In this document: in pieces, positions 17,901 through 26,122 of the stretch
Layout: every line of letters starts with the position of its first letter
How positions within the stretch are numbered: position 1 is the first letter of the stretch
DNA from: DATJPR01 sp963811705
Lineage (GTDB): Bacteria; Bacteroidota; Ignavibacteria; UBA10030; UBA6906
NCBI GenBank assembly: GCA_963811705.1
Contig: CAWESL010000017.1
Location: forward strand, 62,001 to 126,000
Direction: 5' to 3'
DNA: 64,000 nucleotides
Notes under the pieces: generated by a model
What the model was told of the DNA's origin: nothing
Databases searched by the model: none
The model's input: the letters and a program-made list of their open reading frames with translations, nothing else
Translations under genes and position numbers: made by a program

Positions 17901-18759
17901 CAAGAACAACTGGAGCGTTTCCGTGGATACAAGTGTGGGGACCGGTTCGCGCTGGGTCGGAAGGCTTGGGTACGCCTGGGGCATGACACCTCTCGCAACG
18001 CAGGATCCCGGCCCTCCAGTGCGCTATTTCAACGGCTATCGGCGTCCTGCGAATTATCGGGTCGAATTCAGCGATCACGTTGTCGATACATCCTATGCCG
18101 ATCCCGATTTGTATCCGTTCTCGGCGCCCGTCAATTTCCGGATCTACAATGAGACCGACAGCGTGTATGTCAAGTTCATCTTTGTCGATGCGGTCGGAAA
18201 CGGTGTCCTCTCTCCGAAAGACGAACTGGTGTTCGTCGAACAATCGCCGAACGGAAAGCTGCACTGGACCTGGGACGTGAATTTCACGGCTCAGGATCCT
18301 GTCAAGCATCCGGATTCTGTCATTGCATTCACGACCGGCGATACCCTGAAACTTCGCACCAAGCGGCCGTTCCGACAGGGAGACGTCTTCCAGTTTGCGA
18401 CCGTGAAACCGTCCATCGATGAGGCGGTGGCAGCACAGTCCGTCTATCGCGTCCGTGCCGTCCCGAATCCATACGTCACCGCCTCTTCGTTCGAGCTTCC
18501 GTTGAATCCCGGAGTAACGAGCGGTCGCGGGGAACGGAAGATCGATTTCATCCATGTCCCACGGAACGCCACAATCAGGATCTTCACGGCACGCGGTGAT
18601 TACATCGTAACCCTGCAGCATGACAGCGGCATGGACGACGGAACCGTCTCCTGGAACCTCAAGACCGCTGAGAACCTGGATATTGCCTTCGGCGTCTATT
18701 TCTACGTCGTCGAGTCTCCGGTCGGGACAACCACCGGCAAGCTTGCGATCATCAAATGA
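14905..18759 (+). CDS. Very large exported protein with Ca-binding-like repeats and variant T9SS tail
   Basis: 1284 residues; the ATG directly follows the receptor stop. A signal peptide (about 1-24) is present. Several Asp/Asn-rich loops of the dockerin/thrombospondin-3 type occur: DGIDNDGDAD (from about 321), DGVDNNFNGLIDE (from 419), DDRIDNNRDWD (from about 480) and DGVDNNGNGLVD (near 870). They probably bind calcium. A fibronectin-III-like segment (about 653-720, VTLYWDRKS, EGYKIYKS) lies mid-protein. The C-terminus carries VPNPYV (1186-1191) and ends GVYFYVVES...GKLAIIK. This resembles a T9SS sorting domain, though the Tyr-Pro-Asn-Pro-Phe core is altered. Surface attachment is likely. 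The family is unassigned by me. Confidence 0.75.
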   Translation: MKHTARNIFFACAFATILPTLLIAQGSTPYETVGLMNGNQVRTIFGNWGVIGQPAQYGHRGAWKNDNNGYLGDVSPLVGAEVKWQGQTWHAVVTCPVNRPSIAPYNYDPKNNAHYWTWEPVSGYFNQNNPDPTFKVAMSNKPITWPAFWPDKLSDLTDPGWRGSWNGYFGKKISADLETFFVMDDQSYEKFNVASNNALGVAFKPDSTDLTRNGLALRMSVRAMQWSQFLAKDNIFWLYEITNTGTTTYDRAVFGMLVGTYVGVTSTEDYHEYADDWSFYDVTNNITYTGDFGRQIADPLWVGPVGMVGYAFLESPGNPYDGIDNDGDADSSTVGLTAPQFTQTSFDSVTLMPGQQIVLINDDFSRQLYTLPNQDSVQVHTLGLTTWIKPGITKVAEGNVIRQTVGATQVEAINPNAYDGVDNNFNGLIDENYYVHYHQIKWPNNDHTQIPLIDILRPVRHIDYVANLGTSPYSMIDERRDDRIDNNRDWDIVHDDVGRDGIPNTGDFGEGDGLPTSGYDNNGHDTGLPGEPHVDKTDVRESDQIGLTSFFYFTPASQISLGDDEGLWNQLKPGFFSVPKSIQNNRPVNGEDGDFTYGSGFFPLLAKETERFSLALVYGGGNGGSVDNDIADLLKNKKTVQKIYDANYQFPTPPDRPTLTAVPGDHKVTLYWDRKSEASVDPVLLTHDFEGYKIYKSTSPDFSDIFTITDGSGVAQGYRPLEQYDLIDSVNGYFPATGELFQNISGYSYYLGSDNGLQHSFVDTDVKNGQRYFYAVVAYDRGDATLGILPSENKFTVSILPNGTIVYDPNVAVVTPNAPVAGYVAPDPLAPIVHVKSYGTGSASYQVLNPSAVNGHAYQVEFLDTQVDGVDNNGNGLVDAADSTEWDRRTSFYSVRDLQTVSEQITGEDTTIVHLQRQHLIGSSVAVVNAQGTTLNPIAYILDTLHGNIRGTSPGTFPKGEYTVSYQYFPVYRSPNIQGTPFLSDSKDADAFDGVSLLFKNNWSVSVDTSVGTGSRWVGRLGYAWGMTPLATQDPGPPVRYFNGYRRPANYRVEFSDHVVDTSYADPDLYPFSAPVNFRIYNETDSVYVKFIFVDAVGNGVLSPKDELVFVEQSPNGKLHWTWDVNFTAQDPVKHPDSVIAFTTGDTLKLRTKRPFRQGDVFQFATVKPSIDEAVAAQSVYRVRAVPNPYVTASSFELPLNPGVTSGRGERKIDFIHVPRNATIRIFTARGDYIVTLQHDSGMDDGTVSWNLKTAENLDIAFGVYFYVVESPVGTTTGKLAIIK

Positions 18760-19817
18760 TGGTGACTACCGCTATGAAATCGATCATGATACGAACAGTG
18801 GCCCTCATCGCTCTCGCGTTTTGCCTGAGCACCGGAGGGTACAGCCAGTCCAAAGTCGGCACGACTGCGGCGCAGTTTCTCGGCATCTCGGTCGGACCGC
18901 GGGCGATCGCCATGGGAGGGGCCTACGTTGCATCGAGCTTCGACGTTACCTCCCTGTACTGGAATCCGGGTGCCTTCATCCAGGCCTCCAAGAACCAATT
19001 TGTGTTCGCCAACACCAACTGGCTTGTCGGGACGAAGTTCCGCTGGTTCGGACTGATGGTGGATGTGGACGCCGATGATGCCATCGGTGTGAGCGTGACC
19101 CAGCTCGATTACGGTTCGGAGGAGATCACCACGGTCGACAATCCCGATGGAACGGGGCAGTACTGGGACGCGCAGGACCTTGCGGTGGGCGTCTCCTACA
19201 GCCGAAGGCTGACCGATCGTTTTTCGATCGGCGGATCCGCAAAATATGTGACCCAGAACATCTGGAATGAGTCGGCGTCGAATATCACGTTCGATCTCGG
19301 GCTTCTCTTCGTTACCGACTTCAACGGTCTGCGCCTCGGAATGTCGATGTCGAATTTTGGAGGGGACATGACGCTGAGCGGGAGGGACCTGCTGAACAAG
19401 ATCGACATTGATCCCTTGAATCCAGGGGGGAACAAGAATCTGGTCGGCGACCTGAAGACCGATTCGTGGCCGATGCCGCTCTTGTTCCGGGTGGGCGTTG
19501 CGATGGATGCGATAAAGACCGATGACTTTCGGCTCACCGTGGCTGCAGACGCCCTTCGTCCGAGCGATAATAATATCTCAGGAAATCTCGGCGCGGAAAT
19601 CGGCTACATGGAAACGTTCTTTGTCAGGGGCGGGTTCCAATCCCTTGTGGGATCCGAACCTGCATTCAACAAGACCAATCAGCAACAGGGACTCTCGCTC
19701 GGGGCCGGCGTTTCCTACCAGATCCCCGGCGTCGTCGCGCTGCAGGTCGACTACGCCTGGACCAAATTCGGCGTCTTCGGCAATCTCAGCACGATCGGTC
19801 TTGCGATCGGCTTCTAA
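18756..19817 (+). CDS. PorV/PorQ-family outer-membrane protein
   Basis: 353 residues from the ATG at 18756, overlapping the previous stop (ATGA). A second ATG at 18774 would give a tighter signal peptide. The mature start, GTTAAQFLGISVGPRAIAMGGAYVA, is the conserved N-terminal motif of the PorV/PorQ (UPF0164) family. The rest is a predicted FadL-like 14-strand barrel ending in Phe (GLAIGF). PorV shuttles T9SS cargo from the translocon to the attachment complex. A dedicated copy between two exported proteins with T9SS-type tails suggests a local shuttle for them, which is inference. Confidence 0.87.
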   Translation: MMVTTAMKSIMIRTVALIALAFCLSTGGYSQSKVGTTAAQFLGISVGPRAIAMGGAYVASSFDVTSLYWNPGAFIQASKNQFVFANTNWLVGTKFRWFGLMVDVDADDAIGVSVTQLDYGSEEITTVDNPDGTGQYWDAQDLAVGVSYSRRLTDRFSIGGSAKYVTQNIWNESASNITFDLGLLFVTDFNGLRLGMSMSNFGGDMTLSGRDLLNKIDIDPLNPGGNKNLVGDLKTDSWPMPLLFRVGVAMDAIKTDDFRLTVAADALRPSDNNISGNLGAEIGYMETFFVRGGFQSLVGSEPAFNKTNQQQGLSLGAGVSYQIPGVVALQVDYAWTKFGVFGNLSTIGLAIGF

Positions 19818-19946
19818 GACAGATACGCAACGTTCACTTTCTGAAAGGAGCGAATCACCCAACGTCGCAGGTTGTCGTACGGTATTACCATTGACACCAT
19901 CCACTATCCGTGCTGTAATGTTACAATCATTTTTCGAGGAGGATTT

Positions 19947-22064
19947 ATGAAGAGGTACCTACTCTTTCTGAGCGTGGCGGTCCTGGCAGTGTTGTTGATT
20001 CTGCCGGGCGCGACCTACGCGCAGAAGCGCAATGTCACGTTCCTGGTAAACACGGCGACCGTGCCCGACACGATCTACGCGAATGCCAACGTGGTCCTGA
20101 CGGGCGCTGCGGGTGCAGATACTGCCGGTTCGGCAGTCCTGACAAACTGGGGATCCGGAGCCGTCCTGACAAATGTCGGTGGCGACTACTGGAAAACCAC
20201 CCTGCAATTCAATCAGGGCGACACGCTGGCATACAAGATCCGCATCGGCAGCGGAGGCTGGGAAGAGAACACCATTGAAGGCAACGGGAACAGAGATGTG
20301 ATTGTCCCGAGCAACGACACGACGCTTCTCCTCCAATTTTGGAACAACGGTCATTTCCCGAGCGGGAAGAACATCACGGAATATGCTCTCCCGTATGTTC
20401 CCGCGTCGACGGACACATTCCTGAATGTGTATGTACGAGTGAATGTTCAGGGTGTCTCCGACAACGCGCTCTATGGTTGGACGGCACCAGATGTCGATTC
20501 GGTCGGCATTCTCGGCGGTGGAACGGGTGTGTCCGCGGGTCAGGGTGCCAACCTCGACTGGGGGACCCCGCTGTACTTGACTCGTGAGACTGCACCGACG
20601 AACAGCGCGGGCGCCTTCGCGATCGCGCCGGGCGGATTCTATCACGGTGTGTTGCATATCAAGAAGGACTCCGTGACTGCCGGGCAGGACGTCGCGTATA
20701 AGTTCCGCCTCGGCTCGAACTGGAGCTATGGTGCGACGCAGCGCTCCGAACAACTCGCCAACCCGCCGTATCCGGGGGGGAACAGGCATTTCACCATTCC
20801 CGCCGGTAAGAAAGACACCACCTTGCAGTGGGTGTTCTTCGGCGATGTGAAGCCGAGCGGCAGGACCAACGCCGACACCGTGACGTTCACATGGCGTGTA
20901 GACATGACCGCGGCCCGCAACAAGGCCAGCTTTAACATCGGCGACACGGTGGAAGTGCAATCGGGTTGGTTCAATACGGCCGATTCGGTCCGCACAACGA
21001 TCCTTGCCCGCGTTGGCTTGACCAACATCTATAGCGGTCAGGCGACGATGATCACGTCGTTGAACAAGCAGATGGACTACCAGTACTATCTCCACAAAAA
21101 CGGGCAGGACATCCGCGAAGTGTTCTATAACTTCCAGTATGCGGGCGACATCAATTCGGAAAATGAACGCCGGCAATACGCGCCGCTGACGAAGAACGTC
21201 ACCGTGCTGGATACGATTTCCGGACTCACCTCCGGCCGCAGACAGCCTTACTTCCAGAACCTCCGGAACCTCGCGCACAACATGACGGTGACGTGGACCG
21301 TTGACATGCGTCCCGCCTACTACCAGATTTGGGCAGGGGACACGCTGAAAGCCGGTCAGGGTACGGCGACGGTGATCAAAGTCGACAGCATCAAGGCCTG
21401 GGGTGTGGCAATCAACGGCCCTGCGACTGGCGGACCGAACGGCCCTCTGGCCACGGACTGGGCGACATGGAGTTCCCTTATTGCGACGGATACCAGCGCT
21501 CGCAAAATGTGGGATGATGGAACGCATGGCGATAAAACCGCCGGCGACACCACCTATTCAGTGATCTTCCATTATACCACGCTGAACACGGTGGGCCAGG
21601 TCTACAAGTTCGGCATCCAGGGTTCCGACAACGAAGGCGGATTCGGAAACAACCACGTTGAGAACATCAGCGATGTTGACACCGTGTTCACCGTCGCCAC
21701 GGATTGGGGCAGCATCGATCCCAATTTCTATAGCGCCTGGGATTTCAATCTCCACAGACCGAAGAGCACGACGGGCATCACCACGCTCGGAGGACTGCCC
21801 CTCGTCTACAAGCTCGAGCAGAATTATCCGAATCCCTTCAATCCCTCGACCAAGATTGAATTCGCAATTCCGAAGCAATCCAATGTCGAGATGAAGGTAT
21901 TCAACGTACTGGGGCAGGAGGTCGCGACGCTGGTGCATGAGACCCTCGGCGCCGGCAACCATGTTGTGACCTTCGACGCGAAGAACCTCGCCAGCGGTTT
22001 GTACTTCTACCGCATCACCGCCGGTCAGTTCACGAGCGTCAAGAAGATGATGCTCCTGAAGTAA
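19947..22064 (+). CDS. Secreted multidomain protein with T9SS sorting domain, possible carbohydrate-binding
   Basis: 705 residues. The start at 19947 follows a strong gaggagg ribosome site; upstream in-frame codons at 19872 are not signal-like. A signal peptide spans about 1-25 (cut near TYAQ). The middle has repeated beta-sandwich units introduced by VTFTWRVDMTAAR and VTWTVDMRPAY, reminiscent of starch-binding SusE/SusF-like or CBM-type modules; the match is by eye. The last 80 residues are a classic T9SS type A sorting domain (NYPNPFNPSTKIEFAIP ... GLYFYRITAG ... KMMLLK). It should be displayed on the cell surface. It ends the cluster and is followed by a strong hairpin terminator. Confidence 0.83.
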   Translation: MKRYLLFLSVAVLAVLLILPGATYAQKRNVTFLVNTATVPDTIYANANVVLTGAAGADTAGSAVLTNWGSGAVLTNVGGDYWKTTLQFNQGDTLAYKIRIGSGGWEENTIEGNGNRDVIVPSNDTTLLLQFWNNGHFPSGKNITEYALPYVPASTDTFLNVYVRVNVQGVSDNALYGWTAPDVDSVGILGGGTGVSAGQGANLDWGTPLYLTRETAPTNSAGAFAIAPGGFYHGVLHIKKDSVTAGQDVAYKFRLGSNWSYGATQRSEQLANPPYPGGNRHFTIPAGKKDTTLQWVFFGDVKPSGRTNADTVTFTWRVDMTAARNKASFNIGDTVEVQSGWFNTADSVRTTILARVGLTNIYSGQATMITSLNKQMDYQYYLHKNGQDIREVFYNFQYAGDINSENERRQYAPLTKNVTVLDTISGLTSGRRQPYFQNLRNLAHNMTVTWTVDMRPAYYQIWAGDTLKAGQGTATVIKVDSIKAWGVAINGPATGGPNGPLATDWATWSSLIATDTSARKMWDDGTHGDKTAGDTTYSVIFHYTTLNTVGQVYKFGIQGSDNEGGFGNNHVENISDVDTVFTVATDWGSIDPNFYSAWDFNLHRPKSTTGITTLGGLPLVYKLEQNYPNPFNPSTKIEFAIPKQSNVEMKVFNVLGQEVATLVHETLGAGNHVVTFDAKNLASGLYFYRITAGQFTSVKKMMLLK

Positions 22065-22095
22065 ACAGCAGGGTGCAGTAACGCTTCATCGGTAT

Positions 22096-22129
22096 GAAAG
22101 GCGAGTCTGCGAAAGCAGGCTCGCCTTTC
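22096..22129. terminator. Bidirectional hairpin terminator
   Basis: A 15-bp stem with one mismatch (arms starting gaaaggcgag and ending ctcgcctttc) closed by a gaaa tetraloop. It lies between the convergent stops of the T9SS-sorted gene and the first SGNH gene. Short T runs flank it on both strands, so it can end transcription from both sides. Confidence 0.8.
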
Positions 22130-22147
22130 GTTTGGCAAGACGGGCGG

Positions 22148-24124
22148 TCATCCCTTCGTCGTCTGGAGAATCTTCAGGCGAAGCATGGCGGCCGCACGGT
22201 AGTTGGGATCGAAACGAAGGGATTGCTCGACGAGGTGCAGCGCCTCGTTGTAGTCGTTGCGGTTTGCGGCGATAGCGGAAAGGCCGTAATAGGCAGAAGC
22301 GCGGAGGGCGCCCGGGACGCTCACACCGTGATCGGCGAGATCAATCGCCGCGCGGAGATGTCGCTCGGCTTCGGAAAATTCGCCGTCGTTGACCAGCAAG
22401 AGGCCAAGTTCCACGTGTGCGAACGGGTAGGCAGGATTTGTCGCAATGACCGATCGGTACTGTTCCTCGGCGTCTTGGAGCAATCCCTGGTTGCGCAACA
22501 GGTTTGCGAGCAGGTACCGTACCGCGTACGCCCGTGGGTACTCCTCCAGGATGGCTTCGTACGATGCGCGCGCTTCGGCCGCCTGTCCGTGCGATGCGAA
22601 CCACTCCGCAGAGCGCAAATTGCCCTCATTCCACGAGAGTCGGTTACTGTAGACTTCCACGGCAATGCGTTTCAAGGCAGTGTCGGCCCGGTCGAAAGAG
22701 ACCGTTTGCGTCGTGAAGCGTTCAAACGGCCAGCGCCCGGTGAGGGCGTGTACGGAGATATCGCCGATGGCCAGGTCCAGCCAGCTGATGCTCAAACGAT
22801 GAACATCAAACGGCAACCGTGCCGAAAACGAGCTGTCGGGATTTTGGGAAGGGACGATCCGCAGCTCGAGAAGCTTTTTCAAAAAGAGGTCTGCGATATC
22901 ATAGTATCCCTCGGCCCGGGGATGGAGATGCTCCCAGAAGAGTCCATAACCCGGGATATGGCCGGGACTCAGTGAGTCAAACAGATGGACTGTTGAGTAG
23001 CATGGGGTTCCTGTCCGGAGACAGACAGAATCAATCGTTGCATTGATAACGGAAGGCGCCCGGAACGTCAGGAGATCCTCATCTCGTGCGCGATCAAGAA
23101 AAGGTCGGGCGCGCGTTGAATCACCTTCGCGGAGAAAAAACGATCCGATAGAGTACTCCAGCAGGGCATTCGACGTGTCCCTCGAATGCCATTCCAACAA
23201 TGTGTCGATCGGGAGAGGTGAACGATCGGAAGGCAGGGACGCCTCCAGTCTGTCGTTGTACCAGGCGGACTCTGAAGCGAAAGGGGGGAAGACGAGGTTC
23301 GAGGCGATATCGCTGACGATGACCGGTATCCGCGATGCCTTGTAGAAATTCAGAATCCCCTGAAGATTGTGGTCAAAGTTGCGGACGATCCGCCGCTCTT
23401 GACGGGATCCGGATCGCACATGAGATCCCTCCGAGACCTGGCGCATGAGGTTCTGCTCCGCGGAGGGATTGTGTGACAGCCAGTGTGAGCGAAGCCAGTG
23501 TTGGATGAAGTGGATAATCCTGAAATCCCGCGCGGCGTATTTCATCCGCGTCAGGAACGGCCATGTGCGTTCGAGCCAGGAGGCCCCGACGCCATCAGGG
23601 CCATAGAACTCGTTGTGCCCGGTGTAGATAACCACCGCGTCGGGCTTGAGCTCGAGCGTCTGCGGAATGAAATCGGCGATGACATTGGTATTGATGGCCG
23701 ATGCCCCGAGATTGATCACGGTGATCTCACGGCGCGGGTAGAGATGGCGAAGCTGTTTCTGCAAAATCGCCGGAATGCTTGCGTCGTTCTGATACGGAGT
23801 GCCGAACATCGACGATTCTCCGATACAGAGCAGGCGAAATTCGGCGGAGTCCTTCTGGGCGCGGACGATCGTCGGCTTCAATTCGGGGATCAGGGGGCTG
23901 TTTGCCGGGAAGTACTTTTCGAGATACGAGCGGTTCACACGCAACCACTGCTGCCCATCGTAGGCGTAAGGCGTGACAAGATGGGCGAACGAGTTGTCGC
24001 CGAACACCCGCAGCGCTACTTCGGCGAGGCCGGCGAGGAGGAGAAGGAGCACGGCAGGCGTGACGCTGAAGAGCAACGCCTTGCGTCTCGAAAACGGGAT
24101 ATCCTGAACCGGAGGACGTGTCAT
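22148..24124 (-). CDS. SGNH-hydrolase-like membrane protein with C-terminal TPRs (paralogue 1)
   Basis: 658 residues from the ATG at 24124. One N-terminal membrane helix (about 16-37) is followed by an SGNH/GDSL-like domain. Block I is GESSMFG with S104 as candidate nucleophile. NLGASAINTN follows, then block III GHNEFYG (Asn of the oxyanion hole) and block V EHLHP, where the usual Asp-x-x-His dyad reads Glu-x-x-His. The C-terminal 200 residues are tetratricopeptide repeats (for example YRSVIATNPAYPFAHVELGLLL). Predicted to be an inner-membrane-anchored periplasmic hydrolase or binding protein acting on envelope polymers. It is paralogous to the genes at 26123 and 28308. Substrate unknown. 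Confidence 0.78.
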   Translation of the reverse strand: MTRPPVQDIPFSRRKALLFSVTPAVLLLLLAGLAEVALRVFGDNSFAHLVTPYAYDGQQWLRVNRSYLEKYFPANSPLIPELKPTIVRAQKDSAEFRLLCIGESSMFGTPYQNDASIPAILQKQLRHLYPRREITVINLGASAINTNVIADFIPQTLELKPDAVVIYTGHNEFYGPDGVGASWLERTWPFLTRMKYAARDFRIIHFIQHWLRSHWLSHNPSAEQNLMRQVSEGSHVRSGSRQERRIVRNFDHNLQGILNFYKASRIPVIVSDIASNLVFPPFASESAWYNDRLEASLPSDRSPLPIDTLLEWHSRDTSNALLEYSIGSFFLREGDSTRARPFLDRARDEDLLTFRAPSVINATIDSVCLRTGTPCYSTVHLFDSLSPGHIPGYGLFWEHLHPRAEGYYDIADLFLKKLLELRIVPSQNPDSSFSARLPFDVHRLSISWLDLAIGDISVHALTGRWPFERFTTQTVSFDRADTALKRIAVEVYSNRLSWNEGNLRSAEWFASHGQAAEARASYEAILEEYPRAYAVRYLLANLLRNQGLLQDAEEQYRSVIATNPAYPFAHVELGLLLVNDGEFSEAERHLRAAIDLADHGVSVPGALRASAYYGLSAIAANRNDYNEALHLVEQSLRFDPNYRAAAMLRLKILQTTKG

Positions 24125-24260
24125 ACGGTGATCGGAGAGTCCTGCACAACGATTGCGAGTACAAAAGGTAACGAGAAGATCTGCTGTTCGCAAGAGTGCG
24201 ATTTGCCCCGAGGGTAATCTTCCCGTAGATTAACACGACGACTCCTTCAAGGACACGCTT

Positions 24261-26093
24261 ATGCTACCGTTCCAATCGCGTGCGGTTCTCCTCCTTTTCC
24301 TTCTGCTTCCTCTTGCCGGGAAGTCGCAGGAGCCAACGATTCATCCGTCAAAGGACCTCGTCCTTGGGAAGGCGGGGAATCGTTTCATTTCGGAAGAGGA
24401 ATTCGTGAGGAGATTTGAATTGCTGCCGGGTCTTTACAGGCAGAAGGCGGGGCGGCTTGACGAAGAAAAGCTCATCGTGATGTATTCTCTGATCGCAGAG
24501 AAACTCCTCGCCCAGGAGGCGGAGGATCGCGGGATCGCGACGGATACTGCCACCGTTCAGGGCCTTCATCATCTCGAAGAACTGCTTGCGCGGGACGACC
24601 TTTATCGGAAAGAAGTGGCGGGAAAAGTTACTGTCACGCCCCGGGAATTGAATGCCGGGCTCCATGACGCCGTGAGAAAACTCTTTGTGCGTTATCTCTT
24701 CTTTCCTCACCGGGAAGATGCGCAGTTTGTCGCCTCGCAGATCAAGGGGAGAAGCCTCCGGACGTTCACCGTCGATTCGAGTATTCAATCGTTGAAGGAC
24801 ACTGTGACCATTGAATATGGAAACGCGGAACCCGAAATCGAAAAGGCGGCTTTTGCGCTGAAGCGGGGGGAGGTTTCTCCTGTGATTGAATCGTCGAAAG
24901 GGTTCGTCATACTCCAGCTTGCCGGAGAGGGTCCCGATGCCCGGTACATGGGGATGCAGCCGGAGGTCCGTGAAGAGAGAGTGCAGGCGCACATCCGGGC
25001 CGTCAAGGAAGAGGCCCGGCTCCGCGAGTTTCTCCGGGGGTTTCTCCCCGGTCACACGGGGTACGCGGTGGGTCCGAGGATCAAAGATGTCGCGCTGGCA
25101 TCAAGCCTGTTTCTTTCCCGATCACCGGGGGATTCGACCTACCATTTTGTTCCCGGCGCGAAAGATTCTCTTCTTGCCCGGCTCGCGGGAGCATTGGATG
25201 ACACCTTCATGGTCGCGGGGACCAGGGTCTATACCGTACGAGAAACCGTCGGGATGCTCGTGGACAGGGACTTTGCCTGCGAATCCAACAACCCACTTGC
25301 GGTCGCAGGGGCGATGAACGAAGAATGCCGGGTATGGGTCCAGCAGGAGATCCTCGGGCAGGAAGCCCTGCGCCAGGGGCTTGACCGAAGCCGCGAAGTG
25401 CAATCGCAGATGGCAGAGTGGAAGGATTCTTATCTGGCCCAACGGATGCGGGAAGACATTGAGTCGCATGTTGCGCTTACGGATGCGGATGTGTACAAGT
25501 ATCTCCAGCAATACGGCGAACCGTTGCCCACACCACGGGTCAGGATCCGGCAACTCACGACGGCGACTATCGAGCAGATGCGTCAGGCGATGGGTGCACT
25601 CGACCGGGGGATGCCGTTCGCGCAGGTTATTCGAACCTATTCGAGCGTCCCGGACGAACGGGAGCACGAAGGTCTGTCGGAGTTTTTCCCCATCACACAA
25701 AGACCTCCAATCGGCGACATTGCCTCGCAGATGGTTCCCGGCCAATTCTACGGCCCCGTTCCGGAACGGCAAGGGGTGGTTCTTTTCCAGCTTGTGGCGC
25801 GGCAGGACTCGGTGGCGAGAGATTCCGTTCTTGAGAAACGGAAAGAGCAGACAGCAGGTGACCTGCGTCGCTTGTTGGAGGATGACGCAGTCGAAAAGTT
25901 CATCGCGCAGGCAGCGGCGAAACGTGGATACTCGATTTTTGGCGACCGCCTGCATGCGATCAATGTTTCGCCGATTCCGATGATGACATTTCGCGTGCTC
26001 GGATTTGGAGGGCGTCTGTTTGCGGCTCCGCTGCTTCCGAGGTTGTATACCTGGGTGACAAAGCAAGTTCCGAAGCCTGCGGTCGCGCCGTGA
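24261..26093 (+). CDS. SurA/PpiC-type periplasmic peptidyl-prolyl isomerase
   Basis: 610 residues with signal peptide MLPFQSRAVLLLFLLLPLAGKSQ. The N-terminal chaperone-like helical part (about 35-140) is followed by a parvulin-type region near 150-240 (GEVSPVIESSKGFVILQL is the conserved core). A second PpiC-like segment spans about 415-520 (VRIRQLTTATIEQM ... GPVPERQGVVLFQLV). The layout of two parvulin-like modules with flanking helices is that of SurA-like outer-membrane-protein chaperones. It is the only plus-strand gene among three minus-strand SGNH/TPR paralogues, so it has its own promoter in the 136-nt divergent gap. The first module looks less complete than the second. Confidence 0.8.
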   Translation: MLPFQSRAVLLLFLLLPLAGKSQEPTIHPSKDLVLGKAGNRFISEEEFVRRFELLPGLYRQKAGRLDEEKLIVMYSLIAEKLLAQEAEDRGIATDTATVQGLHHLEELLARDDLYRKEVAGKVTVTPRELNAGLHDAVRKLFVRYLFFPHREDAQFVASQIKGRSLRTFTVDSSIQSLKDTVTIEYGNAEPEIEKAAFALKRGEVSPVIESSKGFVILQLAGEGPDARYMGMQPEVREERVQAHIRAVKEEARLREFLRGFLPGHTGYAVGPRIKDVALASSLFLSRSPGDSTYHFVPGAKDSLLARLAGALDDTFMVAGTRVYTVRETVGMLVDRDFACESNNPLAVAGAMNEECRVWVQQEILGQEALRQGLDRSREVQSQMAEWKDSYLAQRMREDIESHVALTDADVYKYLQQYGEPLPTPRVRIRQLTTATIEQMRQAMGALDRGMPFAQVIRTYSSVPDEREHEGLSEFFPITQRPPIGDIASQMVPGQFYGPVPERQGVVLFQLVARQDSVARDSVLEKRKEQTAGDLRRLLEDDAVEKFIAQAAAKRGYSIFGDRLHAINVSPIPMMTFRVLGFGGRLFAAPLLPRLYTWVTKQVPKPAVAP

Positions 26094-26122
26094 TGGAACC
26101 GTGGCACGATCATCGATGCGCA

